DNA of 64,000 nucleotides from Metallyticus violacea (Eukaryota > Arthropoda > Insecta > Mantodea > Metallyticidae): positions 66,522,001 through 66,586,000 of the forward strand of contig CM060833.1 of the NCBI GenBank assembly GCA_030762175.1, read 5' to 3'. The position numbers and the translations under genes are program-made. Below the pieces are notes generated by a model. It did no database searches. It saw nothing but the letters and a program-made list of their open reading frames with translations, and was not told where the DNA came from. How positions within the stretch are numbered: position 1 is the first letter of the stretch; each line of letters begins with the position of its first letter. Positions 38,371 to 50,174 of this stretch are shown piece after piece.

Positions 38371-39405
38371 ATATAACACTATGGATTTCTTTACCTCAAC
38401 TGAAATTTCAGACTTACACATGTTAGTAAGATGGTGCGTTAGTTTAACAGATATACATATTCAGAAGACAACTATTTGAACATAATATTCAAATATAAAA
38501 AAAAAATGTTACAACAAAGCAAACACTGGTCTGCTATGGTTAACTTAACCTCTTCTACTCCTTCACTGATCATATGCATTTATTCTTAACAATGAATACT
38601 TTTTTTCTAAATCCTCAATCTATTTATGATTATTAAATATTATCTTTAACAATAGCTCTTTCCTAATCTTCAATCATATTTATTTCATCAAATTCTTCCT
38701 CCAGTTTCTTTACACAAATATTTATTAATGACTTTCTCTATATTATTATAAATCGGACATAAAATCTAACCTAACCTGCTCTAAACTTTTATTCTCCTAA
38801 CTCCTAAAGATAACCAAGTAATTTTTCTTATGTATTCCAATACATTTGATAATCTTTCTCAACATCACCCGTTAACTGAGAGATATTTTATCCTCTAATA
38901 ATGACAAATATAATTGACTTTTTGTCTTCAAATCTTGCTCTAATTATTCTTCAAATCCCCTTCTTATTCCTTTCCAAACCAACGTTATCTCATCGCTTTA
39001 TTACTATCCTTTAATGCTACCAACCCAGTACCCGTTATCCACAATTACTCATAATACTTTAAACATTTCTTTAAAACCATCTGGAAGCTGGTCCAGCCTA
39101 AATCAATACCTTAACATTCTTCCCATCGCCTTAACCCTTACCAACTTTCCATCATGCTCCTATGTTGGCAGTGCTCATGGGAATACTAACACTATCTTAC
39201 AAAAAATTCCTAATATTGTGTCCATCTTTTCCCAGCCTTCATAATTTCTGCACAGTTCAACTCCGTAAGACTAAACCGGACTACCAAAGTCTTACACTAA
39301 GTTCACTATATAGATAATTTTCGGGTTTGAAAAATCTATGAGAGAGACAATTTTCCTACTAGCGGCTATGGAAGGAGAATGTCTTGATTAGCAAACATAG
39401 AGAAT
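38371..39405. other. No recognised gene; strand-skewed block
   Basis: From about 38560 to 39250 the plus strand is strikingly C/T-rich and G-poor, with purine-rich sequence on the minus strand. The CTAACCTAACCTG at about 38776 is too short to be a telomeric tract. It may be the remains of a minus-strand retroelement, but no domain is visible. Confidence 0.4.
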
Positions 39406-39409
39406 AATA

Positions 39410-40360
39410 AGGTACGCGGCACTCATTGTTGGAGCTGCAGCCAAATCATAATTGTGGTTGTGCGCTCGTTGTTTGAAGATGGAGCATTTTCATGCGATGA
39501 ATTTCTAAATCTTGGTGCAAAAAGGCCTGAAAAATTACAGAGACTTTTCCAGACTCTGCTTCTTTACGTGCTAAGGCCCATAATTAGTTTGCAGAGTTTA
39601 GATGAGGAAGAACACCCTTGAAAACAAAGAGCACACGGAGAATTCAGCAACAGTAATCATAGATAAGACATCACTCGTGCAGGAGTCATAGTCAAGAATA
39701 ATTCGAGACTGACTTACAGGTAGAAACGTCTCTAAATATTAAACAGCCGCGGGTGTCGGAGATCCGGTACAATGTCTTCTTGTGAGAAAGTTGTGATGTC
39801 GTTGGATTCCCCACAAGCTTACAGACGAACAGATGACATTCTAATTGGAAACGGTTCGTTGTTTCAACAACGGCTGCTCTAGAGCATTCACAATATCTTC
39901 ACACGTGGACAAAGCTGGAATTGCCAATATGATCTGGAATCAAATAGACAGTCAGAGATTTGAACCAAAATGATGAACCCCCGGTAAAGGTAAAGCCGTG
40001 TCGAAGCATAGACCTTATGATGATTGCCAGTTTCTTCCCAGCTAACGGCTATGTAGCAGCTATTCCACTCCAGGAACAAAAGAACAGACACATTCAACTG
40101 TTACATCACAACCCCTTCCCCCGGGGTCTTCAGAACTCTAACAAAAGGCAGACCAAGTCTGGGTTGCAAGATCAGGAGCCACTACCACCTGTACAGTCCA
40201 AATCTGGTTCCCTGTGACGTTTCTCTGTTTCCAACGGTCAAGGAGAAGGTGAAGGGTCTTAAGGAAGATGATGCTGTGTCCTGCGATGAGGAGATTGGTG
40301 CCATGGTGTGGCTGCTTCCAAAGGATGCAACGTTGTATAAAGGTAGCCTATTGTGTCTCT
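39410..40360 (+). pseudogene. Mariner transposase relic (family M2), copy 1
   Basis: A decayed mariner in mixed frames. Recognisable parts are ITRAGVIVKNNSRLTYR (about 39.66-39.71 kb, DNA-binding region), NSRGCRR/PRVSEIRYNVFL (about 39.74-39.79 kb), NDEPPVKVKPCRS (about 39.96-40.01 kb) and MMIASFFPANGYVAAIPLQE (about 40.02-40.08 kb), the conserved stretch between the first and second catalytic acids. A deletion joins it to the FLCFQRSRRR-like C-terminal part. Nucleotide similarity to 44812-45975 extends over the whole length, including the final GGTGCCATGGTGTGGCTGCT. Confidence 0.82.
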
Positions 40361-40764
40361 TAAAAGGTAAAGGTCTCTTAACAAGTAGGGGGAGTTCGTT
40401 TTTTTTCCCTAATGTGGTGAGCTATTCCATGCAGTTGTTTAAGACGTTCTGACTTATTTGTCTTTGACCATGCCATTTCTCACTGCACTGTTTATTCACT
40501 ACTCAAGCTACTTTTTGAGAGATTTCCATTTTTCTCTTCCTCTTGCTATTCATGACCAATCTGGACTTGCATGTTCCTTGAAGAGGTTTACGTATCTTTT
40601 TCTTGATCTGCCTTGTGTCCTTTTTCCTATAGGAGACTTTGTAGTCCATCTATTGTCCTGGATTCTTACGACCTGTCTGCCCCGTTGTCATTTGATTCTG
40701 GTGACTAGTTGTGCGATGTCTGTTGTCTGATATAAGGATCTTGCGTTGTATAGCGAGTGAGGTA
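40361..40764. other. No recognised gene
   Basis: A 90-codon ORF at 40458-40730 (plus) shows no known domain. Confidence 0.4.
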
Positions 40765-41165
40765 AAACTTCGAAAACTAATAAGCAAATGTTGGTGAATT
40801 ATGACTTTCTCCTTGTTAACAGAGTACTGAAAATTAAATAGCTTCCCTCTTTCTAGCAACTTTATATCAATTACAGGTGTGATAAACAGCATTTCATTCA
40901 TACGTTGTTCATTTTCATTCCCACAATAACTATACCTACACCGAATGTCTTTTCCTCCCATTTCCTAACTTATTTTATTTAAATGCTACCATTTATGTTT
41001 TACATACATTAACTTTCAAATCTCTTTCCCTCCAATATCTCTCAGTTTCCTCTATTGCCTGATTTAAAAGACTACTCGCTAAACCATCTCCATTATAAAG
41101 TCCTGGAATTTCTTTAACATTATCAATTAGTATTGAATATGTTTATAGATCCTCTATAACCACGC
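40765..41165 (-). pseudogene. LINE reverse-transcriptase fragment
   Basis: On the minus strand, IPGLYNGDGLASSLLNQAIE then ETERYWRERDLKVNVCKT and MVAFK (about 41.11-40.98 kb) align by eye with the palm-to-thumb region of insect LINE reverse transcriptases. In those, a FADDL box precedes a helix of the form EEYCxxWxLKVNxxKTKVMVFK. Here the FADD box reads YNGD and in-frame stops follow. Only this region is recognisable; the domains on either side are gone. Confidence 0.6.
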
Positions 41166-41881
41166 CACTGTTTAAATTTTAAAAAGAATCTTCCGTGAAC
41201 AGACACAGATTACTCTATAAACAAGTAATAAAGATAGCTTAATACCAAGGTTTTGAAATGGCATACTAAAGAGAAAGGAAAACATTTTTATTTAACGTGG
41301 TGTAGATATGCTTTATCTCTGGTAATGTTCACTTTCAGCGAGCCTTAACATTACATCTAAAACTGACGAAGAAAATGCCACCCGTAAAGAGCAAACGTGT
41401 TCCCATTACATGCACCATATGACGCAAGACATCTTGGGACCAAGCCAGGGGTTCTCCGACGGCTGACTTCGTTTCGGGACGAGAAGTGTGGAGTTCTCAT
41501 GAAATCGCAGTTGCCTTTAACTCCAATCACCAGGATATCAGGTTGACTTTTCTGCTCTAACTTCACAGTCTAGGCCTACCAGTGTCTTTAAGTTTTCCTA
41601 CCTTCTTATTGATTTTCCTATTTGCATTCCGACTTAAACTTTTGAGGACTGTAATCTTCTAAGAGAATAAAAGAAGAGATGAATACATTTGCTTACGGAA
41701 AGGTTACATTACAAATGTTCTTTGGAAATGATGTCGCATCTAAAAATACTTTATCAATACTGATTTAATATGAAATGTTAATTCTTTCATTTGCTGATGA
41801 TGCTGATGGATTCACTGACATACTCCGAAATCTAGTGACATACATAACAAGAATTGTAATGAATGTTTTTTTTTGATTCGT
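41166..41881. other. No recognised gene
   Basis: The minus-strand ORF at 41357-41566 lies in a slightly GC-richer patch but has no known motif. Confidence 0.45.
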
Positions 41882-42164
41882 TTTATTTAAGAAAGCTCTT
41901 TATTAACTCAGGTCATCAGCACCCCATTCAATTCCGGGCGTAAAACGGCCGATAAATTTTGCTCAGAGGCCTCTCTTTCAGGCTTGAGGTTCTTTATCGT
42001 GCCGTAAATGCACGACACGGGACCCACGGCTTTACTTTCCTTCCGAAGGAAGTCATACTTAGGATTTTTACACCCGAAAAAATCCATCGATCCTGGTCGG
42101 GTTTGAACCCACGACCATGGGTTTAGAAGGCTAGTATGGTTACCACTACACCACCAGGACCGAC
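41882..42164 (-). repeat. SINE-A copy, full length
   Basis: Tail at the left, head GTCGGTCCTGGTGGTGTAGT at the right, B box GGGTTCAAACCC. GTAATGAATG (41856-41865) and GTAATGGATG (42166-42175) form a one-mismatch target duplication. Confidence 0.95.
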
Positions 42165-42175
42165 AGTAATGGATG

Positions 42176-44811
42176 TGAGATAGGTGTTTCAGAAGATCAG
42201 TGTTTTGTAAGAAATTGTGTTATTCCTTCTTAAATTAGGGATGAATATCAGGTTAGGCCGTAGCTATACTTTTTATAACATCAACATGAATAATCACACA
42301 ATTCTGGCAAAATATTCGATTCTTTCCTTTAATGCCAGACTTACGACTTTGAGAACGGGCCGAGGTGCCCTGGGCGAGAGCCAGTTGTTCATTAGGGATG
42401 CCCGATAAATCATAAACCGATATTTTGACACAGATGCAAGGCTGTCCTTATTACATCTGTGACTTAAGGCATAAAGTATCAGTAACGAAATGCTATTGAT
42501 TTTCGAATCCATTAACTCATCACAGTTGCTGTTACTAGATACTTTCGATTTGTTCACAATACAGATATTTATCGATCTATGATAACCTAGAAATATCGAT
42601 AACCCCGAGAGAACGCCTTGGAGAAACGAAGCGGTTTGACGTCTCTATGGAAACGCTGAGTAACTAGCGCTATCTGGGGAGTATCAGCAGTAACAGGATG
42701 CAAATGCGCACATTGTATTGCGTAGGGCATTGATCAATCGAAGACGGCCAGACCAAACTAAGAGCGAAATTTGAATGCAGGAATGTAATCGCTTTTTTTT
42801 TAAATAAGTCGGCATGCTCTGCTACTTGTATTAAAGTCAGTATTTGTGTTCAACTTGTGCGATCCTCTTCAAGTCTTGTAGTTACATCTAAGGCACATAT
42901 CATTTAAATATTTAAATCAGTAAAGCATTATTCCTAGTAATTTTTTGCTAGTTTGTGTGATTGCATGTTTCTTAGCAATTTTTTAATTTAAATAAGTTGT
43001 GTCATTTGTGTGAATTTATATTACTAAAAGAATATATTTATTTTCGTTAATAAAAAGTTTCACTAATATAACTTGCTACACTTCCCCACAACTTACTTAA
43101 CTTATATGCATTTAATTTACAAATTTCCCTGATCAGCTGATTACATTTTCTGTAAAGGGCTACAAAAATATTGGCTTAAATCAATGGGTACATAAATAAT
43201 ATAAAACCAACCAATTATAGTATATTTTAGATTTTATTATACATTTGTCACTCTTCTCATTATTTTAAATGTTTAATGGTTTGATTTTAAATAATGATTG
43301 TCAGTCGATAGAACATTGCCGATCCAAGCATAGATACTGTTTACAGACCATAATCCCAAACGTGTAAATTTTTAAAACTGTGACAAAAACACAGATATTT
43401 ACAGTTACAGACATTTGATGAGTTTAACCTGGCGTCTCGATGAATTTGTTAAGAGATACTGGTTATACATCTGCGAACGGTTGGCAGATGGGACTTGCGG
43501 TGCTGTAGGGTTAATTAATCTTCATGCGAGAAGTCTTCGTATTGAATAAGGTGCTTCATCCATCGATCCCCACTCTCCTCATTTCTTTCCTGTCTTATTT
43601 TGTAATTTTTGTACAGTGACTTCTTAAGGTATGTTAAGGTTCTACTTTCGTATTCCAACATGAGTAGTATTCTAGCTCCCTGATGGTAAAACTAATGCAT
43701 AGAGCCTGCATATAAAACTTATAAACACATCTAATCATACCTTTAAAAATTAAGATACAAAACGTACCTAAGTGATTAAACACAATTTGTAGTAAACAAT
43801 CGTGTATTTAATATTCTACAAAATGTAATACACTTTAAAGAGACTAATTACCCGGCAAAAAAATTAGCAAAATAAACGCAAAAACGACTTAGAGGCAAAT
43901 AAACAAAACAAATGAAAGTCACAGGCTAAGATAATTCTATACAACATTTTTTTTAAAAAAAATAAGGTATGCATCTAGAGGCATATGTACTGAAGTTAAT
44001 TTAATATAAATAAACAAATGAAATGCAAACATACTAAAGATAATAGTCATATAAATTTAGTTATATTAAAAAGTTGTGCTAAAACGTCATTCTATAGTCA
44101 TCGTTACAAAGAAGAAAGCATTTCACCTCTACGTAGGACAGAAAATCATTCTGTTTATCTCAACAGTGATAACATTCGCCTGTTGTCCTTGTTGAAATAA
44201 CTGTTGATAAGTAAAGGCTTCTAAAGCTATATCAAATGACGCAAAGAACCTCTCTTTGAAGATACGAAAATTTGTTGGTATTCTGATCCTAAAGCTATAC
44301 TTTTCTTTGCAAAGCTATCATATAAGTAATTAAATTGCTAAATTTTTGCAGTTAATGAAACCAATACATATATAAATAAAGATGTGGAAAGATATATTTT
44401 TCAAATATAATGTAATAAATTAACAAAGTAAAAGACAAGAGGGTAAAGGAACAAGAAAAGAAATGAAATAAAATTACATAATGTCATATCGTAACTAATT
44501 TATTATATGAAAGCGGGTATTGGATATTGAAGAAGATAGTTAAAATGAACATTGAACCCGCAGAGATGAAAATATCAAGATGTTTTTGAGGTTATACTGT
44601 GAAATTTAGAATAAAATTTCAAGATATAAGGAAAAACACTTCATAAAATAAACATATAGTGGTGAAAAGTGTCAAAATGTATAAAAATAAATGTGTGGAC
44701 ATGTTTATACAATGTTATCTGGTAGAGTACGATTAATACAATAGATTACTCTTTGACAAATCTAATGGCACAATAAATTTGTAACCATAATGGAAATTAT
44801 CGCTTGGTCTC
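42176..44811. other. No recognised gene
   Basis: Mostly AT-rich. The part at 42600-42790 is more GC-rich (for example ATGGAAACGCTGAGTAACTA) but carries no ORF of note. Confidence 0.5.
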
Positions 44812-45975
44812 CTTTATTGCGGCTGCAGCAAAATGTTAATTGTGGTCGTGCGCTTGCTGTCGATGCTTTAAGTTGGAGGTGACTTAAGAGCATTTCCAAG
44901 GGACATATGAGACTTATGTAGAAGCCATAGTGAAGATCGATTAGCGAGTGACTTGCAGAGGGTTAGAGGAGTCTCTAAACATTAATTCAGCGCGACTGTC
45001 AGAAATGTTGCACATATATCTTCGTATGAAAAATATTTGCTGTCATTGGGCATCCCAAAATATCACAGAAGAACAACAGACAACATGATGGAATGGTGCC
45101 AGGAGATGGTAAATCGTTTTGGCAATGCCCCAACGTGTCCACGATATATTCACACGTGGCAAAAGCTAGATATAGCAATATGAACCGAAGTCAAAGATAA
45201 ACGTCGATCCTGGTGGTGTAGTGGTAACCATACTTGCCTCCTAAATCCAAGATCGCGGGTTCGATCCCGACCAAGCCGATGGATTTTTTCGGACGTAAAA
45301 AGTAAGTATGGCTTCTTTCGGAAGGGAAGTAAAGCATTGGGTCCCGTGTCATACATTTTACGGCACGTTTAAGAACCTCAAGCCTGAAAGAAGAACTCTC
45401 TGAGCAAAATTTGTCGGCCATTTCACGCCCTGAATTGACTGGGACGCTGATGACCTGAGATGTTAAAAAATGTCCGTAAATAAAAAAAAAATTAAATTAA
45501 AAAACAGGTAATCGGCGATCTGGGTCTTCCCAAATGACAATCCTCCAGTCGAAGAGTAGGCCAGTAGATGGTTGCGAGTTTCTTCTTAACAAGTGGCCAT
45601 ATTGCAACCATTTCACTCTAGCAGCAAAAACGTCACTGCCAATTAGTACACTACAGTTTTCATCTCCAGTCTTCAGAACGTTAGCAAAAGAAAGACCTAA
45701 TTCTGGATCCCGAGGACTGTTGCTTCATCGCTACATTGTCTCTGCTTACGTCGATTTGAAATCTTTGAAACTTGTGTGAGAATTGGGAGTGACGCTGGTG
45801 AACAACTCACGCAGTTCCAGATCTGGTTCCCTGTAAATGTTCTGGTTTCCAACAGTCAAAGTGAAACTGAGGTGTCATCATTTTAGCAGCCCGGAAAAGC
45901 TATTGCGTCCTACGAAGAGGAGTTTGGTGCCATCTTTAAAAAAGCATGGCGTGGCTTCTTCCATTGTTGGTTTTG
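44812..45975 (+). pseudogene. Mariner transposase relic (family M2), copy 2, split by a SINE
   Basis: Begins with GCGGCTGCAGCAAAATGTTA, matching the left end of the copy at 39410. It continues through LGIPKYHRRTTDNMMEWCQE (about 45.05-45.12 kb, the region before the first catalytic Asp) and an FTRGKS-like segment. It is interrupted at about 45203 by SINE-A and resumes at about 45505 with DGCEFLLNKWPYCNHF, the counterpart of IASFFPANGYVAAI in copy 1. LAKERPNSGSRGLLLHRYIV (about 45.68-45.74 kb) corresponds to the segment leading to the second catalytic Asp (family form HHDN), here degenerate. Multiple frame changes. Confidence 0.82.
45203..45504 (+). repeat. SINE-A inserted in mariner M2 copy 2
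   Basis: Head GTCGATCCTGGTGGTGTAGT at the left, B box GGGTTCGATCCC, and a long A-rich tail to about 45504. I could not define a clean target duplication. Confidence 0.93.
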
Positions 45976-46879
45976 AAGGAAGTGGTCTTGTATTAGAAAC
46001 AGGGGATATTACTTGGAAAGAAACAGGCAGAGTTGGTGAGTTGTGGTCTTATACTAAGTAGAACCCCGAAAATTAAATAGTGACCCTCGTACAAGGGGTA
46101 AGCAATGCAAGGCCAAGAAAAACATGACCTTTTCTGCTTCAATGGTTTTTGGTTTCGGAACGGGATAGACCCCACTCCTTTAAATGGAAGAAAACGACAT
46201 GGTTTTGTCATTTGAAAATGAAAAGTTTACAGTAAGTCACATATCACTTAGACTTCTGCAAATATCTGCTTCAGAAGGCGAAGAAGCAGAAAAATGAAGA
46301 AAATGTTTGTTGTTTGTCAGAGATAAAAGTCGTGGTTAATAATTTGAATAATATTACATTGAAATTTAAGATGAAATGAAGTACCTTATTTGAACAAACT
46401 GAACCAAGTATAGAAAATTATATTTTGGAAATTTATAGAATAGTTTTAGAGCACATTGTAAATATCACAATGACTCCTTTAGCATACCTTTTGCAAGCTT
46501 TGCAACAGACAGGACCGAAAATATTATACGAATTTATTTTCTTGCAATAAAGCTCTCTCTAACTCCTAATCTTTTGTTAAGGAGGATGTTTCAAGACAAA
46601 TACGGTGAGCTTCACTTAGAAGTCTCAAGAAATAACTGCCCATGGTTTGAAAGTAGGGAAATATAATGCTATGATTTGCATCTTATAAGATAAAGAAACT
46701 CTTTAGGTTTACACAACAATGGTGTGAAGAACACTTGCTTACCTGTTCTTACCTGTCCATGAGCCAAAGTTATGCGAGGAAAAGCCTCGCTCTGTGTATT
46801 CAGACGTACTACGGTAAACACGTGAACACCGATTAAATATTCAGAACATGCTGTGATTAGTTGAAAAGACATTTGTTAT
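45976..46879. other. No recognised gene
   Basis: Short ORFs on both strands without known motifs. Confidence 0.45.
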
Positions 46880-47085
46880 GAGTGTACAGCACCGTGTTCG
46901 CTGTGGGTAAAATGAGTGGATTTTTCAAGTGTTGCAGAGCAAATGGTGGTGCATACATTGCATTGACATTTCTCTTGTAGTGTTACTTTATCGAGTTATG
47001 TATAAAGATATATTAATAATGCATTCTTCAAATTAATTCTTATTTTCCGATAGTTTTAAATGCAACACCCTGTATTGTTTAACTG
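46880..47085 (+). mobile_element. Possible 3' tail of a Tc1/mariner-type element
   Basis: GTTGCAGAGCAAATGGTGGT near 46933-46952 resembles the end of such transposases (a C-x-x-x-x-G-G-H-like C-terminus). GCAACACCCTGTATTG at 47063-47078 resembles the right terminal sequence of insect Tc1/mariner elements. No internal coding part is recognisable. Confidence 0.4.
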
Positions 47086-47303
47086 GTTTGCCTACTTTCC
47101 ATTTTTCAGAACTTGTTACATGTTAATGTATTTTTTCCTTGCTGATTACTCGAAACATGCGCCTGACATGGTTGAAGTGTTTAAGTGCATAAAATAATTA
47201 TGAGTGGTATATGAAGGATTGTGAAGAAAAATGTAATACACTTAACTACCTTGTAAGCCTTAGGTTTGTCACTAAATCATCTTCCTTGTCTGTATTGTTA
47301 AGT

Positions 47304-47319
47304 CCTCTCTCTCTCTCTG

Positions 47320-47380
<61 letters not shown>
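47304..47380. repeat. (CT)n microsatellite
   Basis: About 75 bases of CTCT repeats with scattered G, ending in a short GT run. It explains the Ser/Leu-rich ORF in this place. Confidence 0.97.
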
Positions 47381-47382
<2 letters not shown>

Positions 47383-49640
47383 TAGTGTTGGGAACACCAG
47401 TCTGGCTTGAAAATTTATACCTTTATTCAAATACTGAAAATTTTGTTTTACAGATTAGACAATTTTATTTTCCGTTACTGTCTAAATCGCATATTGAAAT
47501 TTAGACTTTTAGCGAGGAAGATTTTCTGACCCATTTTTCGGTGGACGAAAGTATGCCGGGGGTTGTCCTTAGTGACAGGATTGAGAATTGGTCAGGACGA
47601 AGCGTCCGGCCTTTAAGGGAATGTGGGAGGCAGATCGATTGGGGCAGCTGATTGCTGTCATTCCAAATGGAAAGCAACGTACTCCAGTCTGCTCAAGCCT
47701 TTTTTGCGGCTTTCTGTCACCAAAATATTGGTTTCTTTCTTAATGCCCATGCGGGTTAATAAGATTTGAACACTTTATTTCTATTGCTTTATTACCTTAT
47801 GAAATTACCTTTCTGTATCTCAGTTCTCCCATTTAAATTTTGTTATTCTGTATTTCATTCCAAATAACTTATCCTTCATATTTAGTCTTATGCTCCTAAA
47901 CTTCATATTATCTTGATAATTCACACCATTCCCGATTTTTGTCTAAACTACTACAATGCAGTTGTTATTAAACGATTATAACTGGCAATAAATGCTCTAG
48001 TTCTGGATTACAAAGCAATGCTCCATGATCCACATTGCTCAAGAAATATGCAATCATTTAGACAACTCTTAAAGGGGAATTAAGATGGGCAAGAACTTAC
48101 AGTAAAACTTTTAATAACAACAATTGTTGCTAATTAAAGACGAGTTTATTAAATTTCCATTTTTTTCCATTTTCAATTAAACTCTTTAATGTCTGTATTA
48201 AATTGTTTAATGTATGTGAAACTGAGAGGGACACGAGAAAAGCTATATGCTGCTCTTTTCAAGTTTAATTAACATTACGAAATAATTTTAATTTTACAAT
48301 GAGCAAAATATTATCGTGACGCATATATTTGTGAAAAGAAATTATATACGTATATGTTTGTATTTATTAAATGTAGGACTTGAAAGCATTTAGAGTAATT
48401 CCGAATACATACAGTATTATTACAAAATATAATGTTTTCATTAACTCAGTAATTAATTGCTATACCCAATTCCTTTTATATAAGTAATACACGATTCTTG
48501 CTGAAATATTTTACCCAAGTCACCTTAAATACTTTGAGATTCATAATCTGTTACTTGCGGTATAAAAAAATAGAGTGAGCAGCCTTCTTCTCCTTGAACA
48601 GTTTTCCCTCCTCCGATATTAGAACTTGCACCCATAGGATTTACAAGACAATGCTCGTGTCAATCGTCAATCTCTGGACACGCATAGAGTTCACATGTAC
48701 ATACGCCCTCCCCGATTGAAAGACAAGTCCAATGTCGGAGCTATCTGAAATATATCACAAATAGAGAGAGCTGAAAAACGCTCACAGAGAATTGAAATGA
48801 AGATGAATGACGAAATGAAAGGTTAATCTAGAAATACAGCGAGAGTAGTTTAAAAGTCTCGCAATTTAGATCGGCTGACCAGCTCCAATTGCTGAGATTT
48901 CTCACGCAGCACGAGCGGCATCATTCTTTCTTTTGTCAGTTGCGCGTGGGATTTCGACAGAGTCAGGAAGTTGAGTTATGTAGTGGAGATTGTGATTTCG
49001 TTAAATAGTGCAGTAGTGTTATATGTCGCGCTGCCGAATCTAGGCATGCATCTCGTATAGAAAGTTGTGAGATTGAGGCAGGTAGATATAAAGTTTCCGG
49101 CAGCCCGGTTTCAACACAATAAAGAATATTAAAGTTATTATAGAAGTTTAATGAAACAGGTTCTGTGATTGGCCGGAAAAACACTGAAGGAGAATTAATG
49201 TCTCTGGTTCATGGCCTTCTCGCTCCGCAGATCTTAAGGTTTGAGATTTTTGTCGTTGGGGAACATTGAAAACTAGAGTATATTCAGCTACCCTCACACA
49301 CTGGAGGAACTTAAAAAAAACATTCGAAACGAAGTTGGGTCCGTTAGTGTCAGTGACATTTCCTAAGAAGATGTGGATTATATATCAGGGAAAATGGGAA
49401 ACATTTTTATCACCTACTGTAATTGATGAATACCATTTCTGTTATTTAATATGTTGTACCTAAAATTTAAAACGATAAAGTGCTAGAATGTTGCAGAAAA
49501 TATCGGCGTCCGCCAAGCTGCTAAACTATTGTATGGGGACTTTTAAACTGCTCTTACTGTACTAACCCGAACTTTGCTCTTTCTGAAAAAATATTGGGGA
49601 AAAAAACTACGGAAACCATCAGTCAGGTTAGTCGGCAGCG
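47381..49640. other. No recognised gene
   Basis: Two moderately GC-rich patches (about 47.53-47.71 kb and 48.84-49.10 kb) have no recognisable protein or repeat. The rest is AT-rich. Confidence 0.45.
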
Positions 49641-49644
49641 TGAT

Positions 49645-49711
49645 TTGAACCTGGAACCTCAGAAATACAAGTCCCAAGCATTACCGCCTGAGCGAGTGAG
49701 CAGTGTAAAAG
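49645..49711 (-). repeat. tRNA-like relic / SINE head
   Basis: The minus strand has CACTCGCTCAGGCGGTAATG (A-box-like) and a B box, AGGTTCAAATCAC. No full cloverleaf forms, and no known SINE body follows. Confidence 0.5.
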
Positions 49712-49882
49712 AGGAGATTATTATGACAAACTTATTCTAAGAGTACAGGTAATATGTCGTCGCAGTAGATTTTTTTCCGGTCTCTCTTGTCCAGATCGAC
49801 TCAGGCGTACTCATAAGATAACCGCACTAAGTGGAAAGTCGATTCAAGGTATGCTTTTTGGAGTTTTTTTTTTTTTGAATGG

Positions 49883-50165
49883 TTTATTTATGGACGCTCT
49901 TTAACATCTCAGGTCATCAGCGTACCATTCAACTCAGGGCGTGAAACGGCCGACAAATTTTGCTCAGAGGTCTCTCTTTCATGCTTGAGGTTATTTTTCG
50001 TGCCGTAAATGTACGACACGGAACCCACGGTTTTACTTCCCTTCCGAAGGAAGCCGTACTTAGGATTTTTACACCCGAAAAAATCCATCAGTCATGGCCG
50101 GGTTCGAACCCGCGATCTTGGGTTTAGGAGGCCAGTATGGTAACCACTACACCACCAGGACCGAC
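49883..50165 (-). repeat. SINE-A copy with 9-bp target duplication
   Basis: Full length, with the head at the right. TTTTTGGAG occurs at 49855-49863 and 50166-50174 on either side. A T-run (the A tail on the element strand) separates the left duplication from the body. Confidence 0.95.
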
Positions 50166-50174
50166 TTTTTGGAG

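Noticed and set aside
38770..38790. CTAACCTAACC as an interstitial insect telomere repeat (also near 50844)
   Set aside because: Only about two units; expected by chance in AT-rich DNA.
47211..47504. 97-codon Ser/Leu-rich ORF, signal-peptide-like
   Set aside because: It is the translation of a CT microsatellite.
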